Below, piece by piece: positions 39,108-49,273 of a DNA stretch of 64,000 nucleotides (position 1 is the first letter of the stretch; each line of letters starts with the position of its first letter). The stretch lies in contig QYRS01000004.1 in NCBI GenBank assembly GCA_006503535.1, forward strand, positions 1,674,001 through 1,738,000, written 5' to 3'. Made by a program: the position numbers and the translations under genes. The notes beneath the pieces are model-generated. The model made no database searches. It saw nothing but the letters and a program-made list of their open reading frames with translations, and was not told the origin of the DNA. The stretch is from Arthrinium phaeospermum (taxonomy: Eukaryota; Ascomycota; Sordariomycetes; Amphisphaeriales; Apiosporaceae).

Positions 39108-39900
39108 TGCATATAGCCCTGGTTGCTTTGGTTTCCACCATTGGGGGCTGCTTGGGCCGGAGGTGCTTGAGTTGGAGCAGGGGGGTCCGGCTTAGGGTCC
39201 CAGGGGAAGATAGCAAGCTGCTGTGCTGTGAGCTTGCGCTGCCATCCCTATGCGAAACAAGGTTAGTTTTTGACATTGAAAAGCGTCGAAAAATCAACAC
39301 TTGAGACCAATCATGTTATGGTGAGATACACAGAAGGGTACCACGTGATGTGCTGTATGCATGGATGAAAAGGATGATGGGTGACTGTGACTGATGCTCA
39401 GGCCAATCAAGACCAGGGTCAGGGTCATTCCCTCCAGGCTCCAATGGGGACGGGAATTTTTTTTAGCGGACAGCCCAGGCGCATAAAAAGCCCCAAATAG
39501 AGCCTGGGCCCCCTCGTCTCGCTGGAACTGGCCGCTCCCTTCAGAACACCGAAAACCGGCTGGCAAAGGAATCTCATCGGAACAGAAGGAAAAAGGAAAG
39601 CATCGGCGACATCAACCATCCGCCATTTACTTTGGCCAACTTGGGGGAGATAAAATAAAAGATTGTATCAATGGCTTTTTTTCCTCCATTGCAATTTCTT
39701 TTGGTACGGTTCGGACAATTCTCGATTGCGAGACGGGAAAAGAAGGCGGAATGACTCAAAAGGTTGGATGGATGGCTCACCTGCTTCAACTCGTCCAGAA
39801 TGCTCTCATCTACGCCATTCTCTTCCAAATCGACCCGCGACGCCTCGATGACATCCGCAATGATCTGCTGGTAGACGTTGCCCACAGCCGAATTCGACAT
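38122..39900 (-). CDS. toa1: TFIIA large (alpha/beta) subunit Toa1
   Basis: General RNA polymerase II factor that stabilises TBP on the TATA box. There are three exons (39781-39900, 38259-39247, 38122-38206) and 397 residues. The N-terminal four-helix-bundle segment MSNSAVGNVYQQIIADVIEA ... VDESILDELKQ is followed, after a 533-nt intron, by GWQRKLTAQQLAIFPWDP. A long Gln/Pro-rich linker with an uninterrupted 27-glutamine run comes next, then an acidic block (DDEEDDDEAINSDLDDSDD...) and the C-terminal beta-barrel DKVQRVKNKW | KCVLKDGVLSVNGKDYVFHK, ending GEYEW. The last junction (52-nt intron) is fixed by this conserved motif. The chosen ATG gives the canonical Toa1 start; the frame extends upstream only without ATG. 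The first intron is far longer than any other in the window. All parts are intact. Confidence 0.95.
39029..39109 (-). repeat. CAG/CAA repeat encoding 27 glutamines in Toa1
   Basis: Twenty-seven consecutive glutamine codons, mostly CAG with interspersed CAA (read on the minus strand), in the linker of Toa1. Stretches of perfect CTG on the plus strand at both ends are prone to slippage, so length variation between strains is likely. Confidence 0.95.
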
Positions 39901-41955
39901 CTTGGACGTGAACTGGAGTAGAAGTCCAGGGTGTCTAGGGATACGTGGTGCTGCAAGTTGCGCTGTCGCCAACGGCCGATTTTGTTCTTCACCTAAAGTG
40001 CGCTTCCTCCCGTTCCATGCGCATGGGGTTTACGGTGCTCGTCTGGATGATTTAATTCGAGGACAAAGTAGGTGAAGTATCGTTGTTGCTGAAGATGCGA
40101 AGACAAACCGCGCGCAAAAAGTAGGTCGGTTCGTTCGGAGGTAAGTGGTAAAGAAGATCGAGGACCAAGTCGGGTTGGTTGGTTAAAACCGCTCGAGATT
40201 CCCTTCCTTCCAGGCACACCTTGTTCGCAAGATTCGCGCCTCTGGTAACCTGATTATTCCTGCTTTCCTTGGGGTCTTCCCGTAACGTATGATGAATTTC
40301 GCGATTGTTGGGCGTTGTGGAGTGCCGGATTTGACGAGGTCGTTGATATCCGGTTCACTCTGCAGTGAGATGTAGATGGTTAAGTTGCGTCAGCTTCCCG
40401 CTGAACTAACTAAGCATTCCCAGGTAGCACACGTGACTCCGGTTGGTTCGTTCCTTCCAGCTCTACCTTTGGTATCGGGGGACTCAAGCACAGGCCAACG
40501 TAGCCCAACAATCGAATGACATGTGCATCCCTTGGGCGGAATCGTAATGATATTGATTCAAGAATGGACTTTGCAGGCTGAATGCGTCTTGTCGAGAAGA
40601 ATGCGGTTGCTGGTATATTCAATTAGTTTAATGGTGTTCCCCATTCTTATTCATGGCATCAAGCTCATCTAAATGGCAGATACCAGGGCCCTTATGTAAG
40701 TACTTTACGTGCATGTTTAAACGGCAGTGGCTTTGCGATCCCACTTCCAGGGCCATAAGCTGTTGCATCCAAAATTAACCTACACCACCAATCTATACCT
40801 ATCAGCACACTTCATTATCTGGGTACGGGAAGAACCACCCGCAAGTATTGGCACGGTATTTCTCTGTAGATGAATCTGAGAATACGTCCACTGATGGGCC
40901 GTAACGTATTTGATGGTCAAGAGGTGGCAGCTGCAAGCTCACTCTAGCAGTGGTCGCAAATTGGATGCCCAACGCTCTCCATTGCTTTGACGAGACACTG
41001 CAAATACGGTCTTTTGTGATATGCCTATCAACAAACTTACTCGCAGCTATGCCTGGGAATAAATGCATAAGCCGAAATAAATGCTACAGCACACACACTC
41101 TCTCTTCTCTCAAACCTAGACAAGCAACTGCATGCCATGTACAATTTCCAGGGGGTTTCGCTTCTGTAAACCCCGTAGCCGGAGAACCTCGACCGGACTT
41201 ATCAAATATTTACAACTCCATCGAATCGAGACAATGCGTGGATGGTTGACCCATCGAATGAAAATACGTTTAGGGTAATAAGTGAATCGTAAACGGGGCA
41301 CGGGGCTACCTATTTACCAGCTTCGGAAATAACGAACAGTTGCTGCCATGCCCGTTGCGGATGTACTACGTAGATATATTCCCCTTCAAGGTCACATAGG
41401 TATGTATAGTAGCAGTACCTGCTCATTTACGCAGCGTCTAGGATACCCCCGGAGATTGTCGTACACCCTCGAGTATTGGCTCAAGAAACTGCTGGGATCG
41501 TCAAGGGCCAGCTGGCACAATATGTACGTCGAGGCTAAGAATAGATCTAGCTCATTTATGTTGATTATTTTATTCCTCGCCGAATGCACCTTCTGCTGCC
41601 CTCGTTATTGTACAGGATGACAAAGGAAACTAGTACGAGGGGGGCCAAGGTCTAGAACGTGCCAATATACAAGGTCGAACTCGTGGGACCTTAGCGATCA
41701 ATATGATCGATCACTCCTCCTGATCAGAACAGAGCCCCCCAAAGGCATTGGTCCGAGGATGACCATATATGCCCAGTCTATGCGCTCGGGAAAGCGGTCT
41801 TTGCCCGGGATTTTGCCAATTGTAGTATCACCACCCCTTAACAAGCGTCACTACTTGCAGTGTCTAGTTTTCCCCCAAGAATGCGGTTGAAATAGCCCCG
41901 AAATTGCTTGGGGAATACTGTGTATACATCCTCCATTCTCTCATAATCGCAACAT
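39901..41955. other. 2.1 kb intergenic region, atp20 3' end to toa1 promoter
   Basis: The right-hand part is the 3' flank of atp20 and the left-hand part the toa1 promoter and leader. Open frames are short and unrelated to known proteins. No repeat or RNA gene is recognised. Confidence 0.55.
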
Positions 41956-42773
41956 TTAGTGGTGCTCGGCAACGTGCTCGCCGTGGTAGCCAATGATCTT
42001 GAACCGGCCGATCATCTCGCCAACGGTGAAGAAACCGAGGCACTCGGCAGCCACGACACCGCCAGCAATCAGCTGAGCGCTGTTGACGTTTCGGAGCTGT
42101 TGCAGCATGGTCGCGGGTTGTTGAGAAGCCTTGGAGGCGGTCTGCGCGAGAGCACTGGGGTTGCGAACGGTGTTCAGGATGTTCTGGTAGTAGCTCTGGA
42201 AAGTTTGCATGGAACTATCACAGGTGTCAGCATCAATGCATGCGTCAATACCCACGGCTGCCAACTTACGGCGGGCTCATCTTCTGGTTGCGGAAGACGA
42301 TCTTGGCGAGCTCAGAGCCGACACGCCCCAGTAGAGGACCTGGGGAATTTGTCCTATGCGTTTAGTCAGCTCCACTATCCGGTGACCATTTATCCCTATT
42401 TGTGCGTTGGCACGCATGTGACGATCCAGTTCGACATCAGGTTCGGAATTCTTGCAACGTACGCTCAGCGAAGCCGACCACCTTGCCCGTTCGTCCGCCA
42501 ACCTTGCCCAGAGAGTTGGCAAGTCCCTTCGCAGCACCCGTGATAGCCGGACCAGCAGCCGAGGAGACTCTGGAAAGGCCCTGTTGCGCCTTGGCGGCGT
42601 ACTCGGAAGCGCTCGCGGAAGCCTTAGCGGAAGCCTTCGCGGCAGACTCCTTTGCGGCTTTCGCAGCCTCGGTCGCCTTCGCCTGGGTGGTTGGACTCGA
42701 ATCTCCGGGCGGCCATGCGGCTCAGGTTTCCGGATTGCCGGATGGCGGGTCGCGCAAGAGCCATTGACGACAT
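41956..42773 (-). CDS. atp20: Mitochondrial F1Fo-ATP synthase subunit g, with two frame slips
   Basis: Subunit g lies in the Fo stalk region and helps ATP synthase dimerise and shape cristae. Exons are 42463-42773, 42270-42353 and 41956-42214, with introns of 109 and 55 nt. The start MSSMALARPAIRQSGNLSRM runs into the presequence end AARRFES. Then the frame must move by one base near 42691 (one extra T on the plus strand), giving TTQAKATEAAKAAKESAAK and QGLSRVSSAAGPAITGAAKG. Exon 2 (QIPQVLYWG) needs one base added near 42325 to continue as RVGSELAKIVFRNQKMSPP. Exon 3 gives SMQTFQSYYQNILNTVRNPS and the membrane helix AECLGFFTVGEMIGRFKIIG with its GxxxG-type packing. Read literally, the gene would stop early. 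The family call is firm; the slips are either assembly errors or real lesions. Confidence 0.9.
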
Positions 42774-43501
42774 GGTGTCAATTGATTGTGCGGGATTAAA
42801 ATAGAGAGGGAGGGTGCTCGCAGACAGCTCCGGACAGGATGTCTGGAAGGCGGTTGATTAAAGGCGGGCGGGTGTAAAGTAGGAGGGCGGAAGAAATCAA
42901 GACACGGCGACAACAACGACGACACAGACGAAGAAGGAAGCTCTGGTAAAAAAACAGCTCTGCAGCAGGTCGTTCGTTCAGTTCGGAATTTCACGCTTGG
43001 GGCTAATGGGCAAAAAAGAGCCATCCATTACCCGGCTGGAGCTAAGACTGACTAAGATTGGGCAGCGGCCAAGGCGTCGGAGGGAGATCCCACTAAAAGC
43101 TGAGGCATTGGCCAATCATATCCCAACAGGCGTTTGATTCGTTCTCGTCATCTACTTACGGCGGGCCTTGTTACCTGCTCAGCTGTGATCAATGATACAG
43201 TAACTTTTCGTGTGCGTTCAATGCTGTCCATCCCACCAATTGATGAGGATTACCAGTAGGTACATGGAGGAGGACCATCTTGTCACACAGAACTGCCATT
43301 CCATAGGTAGGTTATTAGTTGTATCCCTAGGCTAGCTCTATACATGTAGCAAAAACTTGTAAGTCTAGAAGTCTTCTGTCAAGATTTGGCTTAAGCGCAC
43401 ACAAGTCTCAGCTTGATCCATTTCATCCCTTTCCCCAACTTCGGTTCGTCAAGCACCGCATTCCCACCCCCAAATCCCCAACTCCTACCCTATCCGCCTC
43501 T
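42774..43501. other. Intergenic region, lad1 3' end to atp20 promoter
   Basis: About 0.7 kb between two minus-strand genes, containing the atp20 promoter. No gene is seen. Confidence 0.6.
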
Positions 43502-44657
43502 TCAGTCCAAACTTTGGATCTGCACCTTGATCGCCCCCGTCTTGGGATCCGCTGCCGTCTTGAAAGCATCAAGGGCATCCTCCAGCTTGAAACGGTGGGT
43601 TACGAGCTTGGAGAGGTCGATCACTCCGTTCTCCACCAGCCGGATAGCGCGAGGCCATGTGTTGCTGTATCGGTATTGGAACTGGAGATCAACTTCCCTC
43701 GTGCTGCATCTCATGAATGGGAAGTTGATCTCGTTCTTGCCAACGCCCACTACAAACACTTTGCCGCCAAACTTGACGGCCCAGATGGCAGCAGCAACAC
43801 TGCTCTCCACTCCAGTACACTCAATAGCTATGGACGGCTCGATGCCTCCCATTGATGCCACTATAGCTTGACCGGCCTCTTCCGGGCTCCCGCGCTCGAC
43901 TTTATGTGCTATCACCGATGGGCATAGTTCCTTGGCGAACTTCAATCGGCCCTCGTCGATATCTGTGATGACCAGAGGGCATGCGCCAGCCGCCTTACAA
44001 CAGAGCAGTGTAATCAGACCGATGGGTCCAGCGCCGCATATGACCACCGGGTCGCCCAGACCAACCTTAGCCCTTTGTAGACCCGCCAGGGCAACGCTGA
44101 GAGGCTCCAGCATTGAACCATTCTCATATGACATGTCTCCAATCTTGTGGCACCAGATGGCCGGGTGGTTCACGTATCGTCGCAGGAGACCAGCAACCGG
44201 CGGCGTTGAGAGGAATTGCACCTTCTCACAGCCATTGTAACGGCCCGTCAGGCACGGCTCGCATTCGTTGCAGATGACGTTGGGCTCAATGGCGACTCGG
44301 TCTCCAGGCTGCAGGTGGGTAACTGAGGGATGCACCGCAATAACTTGACCGGCAGACTCATGACCGAGAATATGGTCGCCATCGACAATCATGGGACCAA
44401 TACACCCATGATGCCAGAAATGCACATCAGATCTGCCATGGATGAGTAAGAATCGACCTGAGATGCTCTGGGATCCGGGATACATACCCGCAAATACCGG
44501 TGCTCTTGATAGCTATGGTGACTTCGCCATGCTGCAACGTGTCTCCTTTACCCAGACTCTCCAGCGAGGGCTCGGCTTCGTTGATCCATAGGTCATGGGC
44601 AGGGTTGGTGAAGACACCGATGTTAGCCTTGGACGGCTTGATCTCCAGAGGGCTCAT
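43502..44657 (-). CDS. lad1: L-arabinitol 4-dehydrogenase
   Basis: NAD+-dependent medium-chain zinc dehydrogenase of the fungal L-arabinose pathway, oxidising L-arabinitol to L-xylulose in the cytosol. Two exons (44488-44657, 43502-44432) and a 55-nt intron give 366 residues. Splicing restores [19 protein letters not shown], the catalytic-zinc Cys region. The catalytic His lies in [12 protein letters not shown], and the structural zinc cysteines in [15 protein letters not shown]. The Rossmann motif is CGAGPIGL. The acidic residue in [10 protein letters not shown] indicates NAD rather than NADP. The terminal [11 protein letters not shown] is the Lad1 ending. It is about ten residues shorter than the Trichoderma enzyme at the N-terminus. 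Sequence similarity is closer to Lad1 than to xylitol or sorbitol dehydrogenases as I recall them. A GTGGGG hexamer at 45107-45112, about 450 bp upstream, fits the Cre1 consensus SYGGRG, which would suit carbon catabolite repression. Confidence 0.93.
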
Positions 44658-47074
44658 GTCGACTACGGTAGAGGCAACAAGCAGGCAGCGGTACCGACGG
44701 ATTTGGTTCTCTCAAGTCGAAGAAGTTTGTGTTGGCAATGGAGTGGGAGTGAAAGAAGACGCGAAGACACGAAGACAGTCAGTTACGTGTTCCCCCCACC
44801 ATTCCACCAGCTCGAAATGAGGGGAGGGGACCTCTCGTTATATCCAAGGAAGGAGCCCTTTTTTTTTCTCTTAGACCCTAGCTGCTGCTGTTTGTGAAAT
44901 TTCCCACATTATCTTCCCACCAGGGATACTGCGTCGCGACTTCGGCCGGCCCTCGGACATTTCTAGGCAAGTCTAGACTGTAAACAGACAGCCGTTCCGT
45001 ACAACAAGCAATAGCCCGCAATGCGATATAGCGTGCGGTACCCAGTGGCTGCACCGGCTCAACGATTCGAGCCATTGGAAGCGGCTTTCGATATTGCTGG
45101 CGGTATGTGGGGTAGTATGTGGTGGGAGGGAAGGATGACGTTCGGGGAGCTTCACCCCGGGGTCCACTGCGTCTAGCGCACCAATCACCCCAGAGCGAGC
45201 CCGGCAGTCCCCGCAACTTTTTGCCCGCTGCCCGCAAGATTGGAATCCCCACCAATGGTCACGATACCGGAAGCTGGAGACGGGATACTGGGAACGTGTC
45301 GTAGAACCCCCACCACAAGTACAGTACGCACGCTATTGAGTAAGGGAAGGAGGCAGGGAGGCAGGGAGCCACCACTGCAGGTAGTCAGCTGCTGCTGCTG
45401 CTGTTGTTGCACCGCTTGCCGCCCAAGCATCAACCTTGTTGAAGCTTCTGCTGTGTTCTGGCCCCAAGCACCAAGGTCTACCCAGGTGGCTCCTGCCCAA
45501 ACGTCTCTAGAAGCCCGTACAGCCGACAGCCGTTTCTGATTTGTCCTCCGCACGTGGTCCGGAGGTCACATTCAACCTGCTCATCTACTTCAGACTGCCT
45601 AAGCTGAACATAGTCCACCAATAGCATGGCGATTGGAGGGTAAAGGATCCGGAGATGCAACATAAAAATAGACATGCAGTGTGCCATTTGCTGGCTGTTC
45701 GGGTATCGGCGGTGAACATGTAGGCAATGTGTGGCATCTCATAGTCGCCAAGCGATAGATAGCACGGCGTGGCATATTGCGATATCCTCGGTGTCGTTAT
45801 CATCCACACAATGTCTTTTGGCATACATTTGACTGCCTATCAGTCTTGTCAGCATTTTCCCATATGCCTGCCATTCTCTTGGAAGTAGGTGGATCATGTG
45901 TGTCTCTTAACTACATCATAGAGTGCTTGCTGCTTTGCACGTGAATTTGAGTATATACACCGGTGAGGTTCTGCTACGACACACATGGGTCTATGCAGAG
46001 CTGTCTGTGGCAGTCGCCTCTCTCTTGGTGACACGCAAGTATCTGCACGGAAGTCTATCTAAATCATACGACATGGTCAATTGGAGTACATCGTATCCAT
46101 GGACCGTATTTCGCAAAAAGAACCCTTCTCCGCGGCGAAGGAAGGACCATATCAAAGGAATCGTACTACAGGTTTCGAAAGAAGGCATGAACTAGGTCTG
46201 TAGTCGTCTGGATGTGCTGCCAGGTTTCTACGTGCGGATAGGGGCATGCGTCTGCTGTGTCAAGGGATTGTTGACGCCCATTCGTATTCAATGTGTACTG
46301 TCACTCCATTCTCTGTGAATCATATGACCTTTCCGGACAGACGTTGTCGCACAGCTTATTCATCGCCCGACAACCACCATGGCCAAGATCTCGCAACCGC
46401 AGATTGATGAAATGCGACTGACATAGGTTCCATAGCTTATTTGCATCCAAAACCAATCGCTGGTTTGGTTGAACATAACGCCCGGGGTAGATCGCTGAGA
46501 AGAGCCGGCAAGCAGCAAAGTGTCTTCTGATCCCGATGTCGTAAACTTCGCGCGCGCCTTTGATTTCGATCTATTAGTCAACTCATTTGAAGATGATCCT
46601 ATGCCTGAGTAGTCGAGTTGTATTTTCGATAGTAGGCAGGTCTGCAGTTCCATAGAATACAAAGTAAGACAAGACACAGACTGTCCCAATGACTTGGTCG
46701 GGTACACTCCAGTCGCCTACTTCTCTGTGAGGATTCTTGGGATACTTGATTGCCAAGACCACACCACCAATGCATTGTTCATTACCATTGCAGTGCCCGG
46801 TTACCCATCTCGAGTAATGAGAGGAGATGATGGTGAACTGTTTCTATTACAGTGTCTGAGTGCGGCGCTACACTAGAGATGTCGAAATCATATAGAGTTC
46901 ATATAGTCTCACACGTCCCCCCTCCCCCTGAACCCCGCGACTGAAGCATCATCACAGTCCCTGAGATTGCCGCGTTTGCAAACTGGCTGCGATGTTTATT
47001 GTTTTCCTTTTCTCTCTTCCTTTGGCCTCGGGATACACTTCTAAACTTCAACATGGGACTGCTAGTTTACAAAC
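44658..47074. promoter_or_regulatory. Divergent intergenic region, lad1 / Cys-His-rich unknown
   Basis: About 2.4 kb holding two divergent promoters. It contains a CTG-type trinucleotide run near 45389-45410 and a GTGGGG word matching the Cre1 consensus at 45107-45112. No gene is supported; frames between 45185 and 46707 are short, unrelated to known proteins, and several lack an ATG. Confidence 0.5.
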
Positions 47075-48310
47075 ATGGAATCCCTCATCAGTCTGCTCGG
47101 TAGCAAAGTTTCGCAAATCCCTAACCGTCGCAGCAGTGTCCTCTTTATCCAGCGAGATGGCGGCGGCGTCAGCGCTACACCACCGCGCAAAGGCGCGGAC
47201 GCGGGGTCTACGGCCACAAAGAAGTCTCGATCCTACGGGGACGTCCTGTCCGAGATTTCCAGTTCGGACCTCAACAGAGGAGGGAATAACGCCTCGCTGA
47301 AAGGCAAGGAGCGCCGTCAGAGCACCGCCTCTACAACATCATCTACAGGCACATTTACCCGTTCACGATCGCCAGCCAAACAAACGCCCAAGGTGATCGC
47401 GATCCCCGAGGACGAAGTCGCCCCAGCACCGCCCGTGCTATACTCACCACCGCCCGCCGTGGAAGCGGCGAGCATATCCTCCAGGCACTCGTTCATACCC
47501 AAACCTTCCGACTACTGCAGCGGCTGCGAGACCACCCACGCACGGAACGAGTTCTCGCCGTGGCAACGGGCTGCGCGGGACCACGAGCGGCTGTGCCTAG
47601 GACGGGAGGGCTCCTTTAGCTTGTGCCGGCACCAGCGTATCGACTTTGGCGCCATTGAGGAGGCCCTGCCGCCGCGGGCCCGGCTCTTTGCCCCGACGGG
47701 CGGGGGCGGCGTCATCCTGCGGTGCGAGGACGAGAGCCACCTCAAGGGGACGCGGCACCACCTGGACCGCAGCGCGCGGCTCGACTACGAGGCCATGATG
47801 CCGCAGGTGACGGTCGGGATGGAGGAGGACGGCGCCGTCGTGCTGTCGACCTACTTCGAGGAGCTCGTCTGCATCGTGCCCGCGGGTGAGCCCCTCAACG
47901 CCCGCCACCTGCGCCAGAAGCTCGACCTGCTCCAGGCCGCGTCCACCAACTGCATCTGCGGCCACGTCAACCTCAACAGCGAGCGCATCGTCGACCTCGC
48001 CGACTCCATCGACTGCCCGCACCTGCACGAGGCGGACGGCGGCGCCCAGGTCTCGGTGGCTGCCCTTGGCCGCCGCGAGGGAGACGTCTTCACATCAGCC
48101 AGGGGGACGAGGTCGGAAGGGGGCTGCTGCGACATGAAAGACTCCATCGGGTTCTGTGACACATGTGATGACACGTGGTTCGGTTTCCGCAGGTGGCGAG
48201 GCCGGCCGGATGCCGAGTACCATGAGATCTGGCTGTTTGGGCTCAGTTATATCAGTTTCCAGGGCGGGTTCAAGCCGGATTGCCATGCTTGGCGCCAACG
48301 GCTCGATTGA
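47075..48310 (+). CDS. Fungal protein of unknown function with a Cys/His-rich domain
   Basis: A single-exon frame of 411 residues from an ATG at 47075. The first 140 residues are Ser/Thr/Pro/Lys-rich and look disordered, with many potential phosphosites. From about residue 147 comes YCSGCETTHARNEFSPWQR, then RLCLGREGSFSLCRH, a C-x2-C ... H ... C ... C-x-H spacing resembling a small zinc-binding motif I have seen in fungal F-box-type and hypothetical proteins. Further Cys/His groups follow (NCICGHVNL, DCPHLHE, GFCDTCDDTWFGFRRW). The middle is extremely GC-rich, with third positions almost all G or C. No catalytic motif or transmembrane segment is seen. The coding call rests on length, codon bias and the ordered Cys pattern. 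The function is unknown. Confidence 0.72.
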   Translation: MESLISLLGSKVSQIPNRRSSVLFIQRDGGGVSATPPRKGADAGSTATKKSRSYGDVLSEISSSDLNRGGNNASLKGKERRQSTASTTSSTGTFTRSRSPAKQTPKVIAIPEDEVAPAPPVLYSPPPAVEAASISSRHSFIPKPSDYCSGCETTHARNEFSPWQRAARDHERLCLGREGSFSLCRHQRIDFGAIEEALPPRARLFAPTGGGGVILRCEDESHLKGTRHHLDRSARLDYEAMMPQVTVGMEEDGAVVLSTYFEELVCIVPAGEPLNARHLRQKLDLLQAASTNCICGHVNLNSERIVDLADSIDCPHLHEADGGAQVSVAALGRREGDVFTSARGTRSEGGCCDMKDSIGFCDTCDDTWFGFRRWRGRPDAEYHEIWLFGLSYISFQGGFKPDCHAWRQRLD

Positions 48311-49273
48311 TATCTCGGGGCCATGATTCTTAAGTTAGCCACTCAGGGGCCCGGCATATACGACATGGTGTCCTCATCGTACTCAATCTAGTAATACTAT
48401 AATTCGTTAATCGTCCTACAACATCAGACAGTAACACTGCATTAGACTACGCGGGTATCAATGCCATCATGCCTGAGCACATGATAACACATTGAACTGT
48501 GTTCCGCGGTACTCGCGATTTGGAGCGGAATCTGGGCTTGAAATTTTAATCTTATGCAGTGCTAGCAGTTGAGCCAGCCCGTTAAAGTAACCTGTGTATC
48601 AGGTAAATCGAATCGATGTCTGTTGGCAGGATGCCAATAAGTGTTTGCCGCGTCGTTTGAAGCGGCTAGAACAAGATACATACATAACACATGTACCCCT
48701 TGCCGCAGCACGAGAATTTGATGAACGTCCCGTGATTTCGACATCATCCCGCTTTGCCCAGCATCTTGATTGACGTGCTGCAAATCAGGGGTCGGTATAA
48801 AACAAAATTAAGGTGAGCAGGAGCAGGGGACTTTGGTTTTAGCGCCTGGCTCGTACTTGCCCGAGGCCCGTCGCAGAAGCAGTTTGCTCCGAGGCGTCTT
48901 TCTTTAGGTGGTGCTTCTTCAAGGTAGTGGGGGTCCGCTGGATCCACTGGAAAGTTGCAAGGCAGCCATTGGAATTGGCTTGAAAGTTGCAGGCACAGCG
49001 GACGATAAGCTGCACACTACTGCCCACCCTAGCAAGAATCTCATGTTTGTGTGTCCAGGAATAACTGAAATCGCATCCATGCATGAACTTTGGCTTTCGG
49101 GATGCCAGCGCGACGTCAACTTCCTCTCCTTCAAAACCCGCATGGAACAGGGCGGCCTACGGTCCATCTTTTGACTTCTCTTTCCTCTTGCCCCATGGCC
49201 CGCGTATAACTTCGACTGCTTGGCCTTCGACTTATCCACGCTCTCTTTCTAGCACGCCCGTGCTGTCGTCGCA
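48311..49273. other. Intergenic region upstream of gup1
   Basis: About 1 kb between two plus-strand genes. It holds the 3' flank of the Cys/His-rich gene and the gup1 promoter and leader, which is pyrimidine-rich near 49120-49260. No other gene is seen. Confidence 0.6.
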
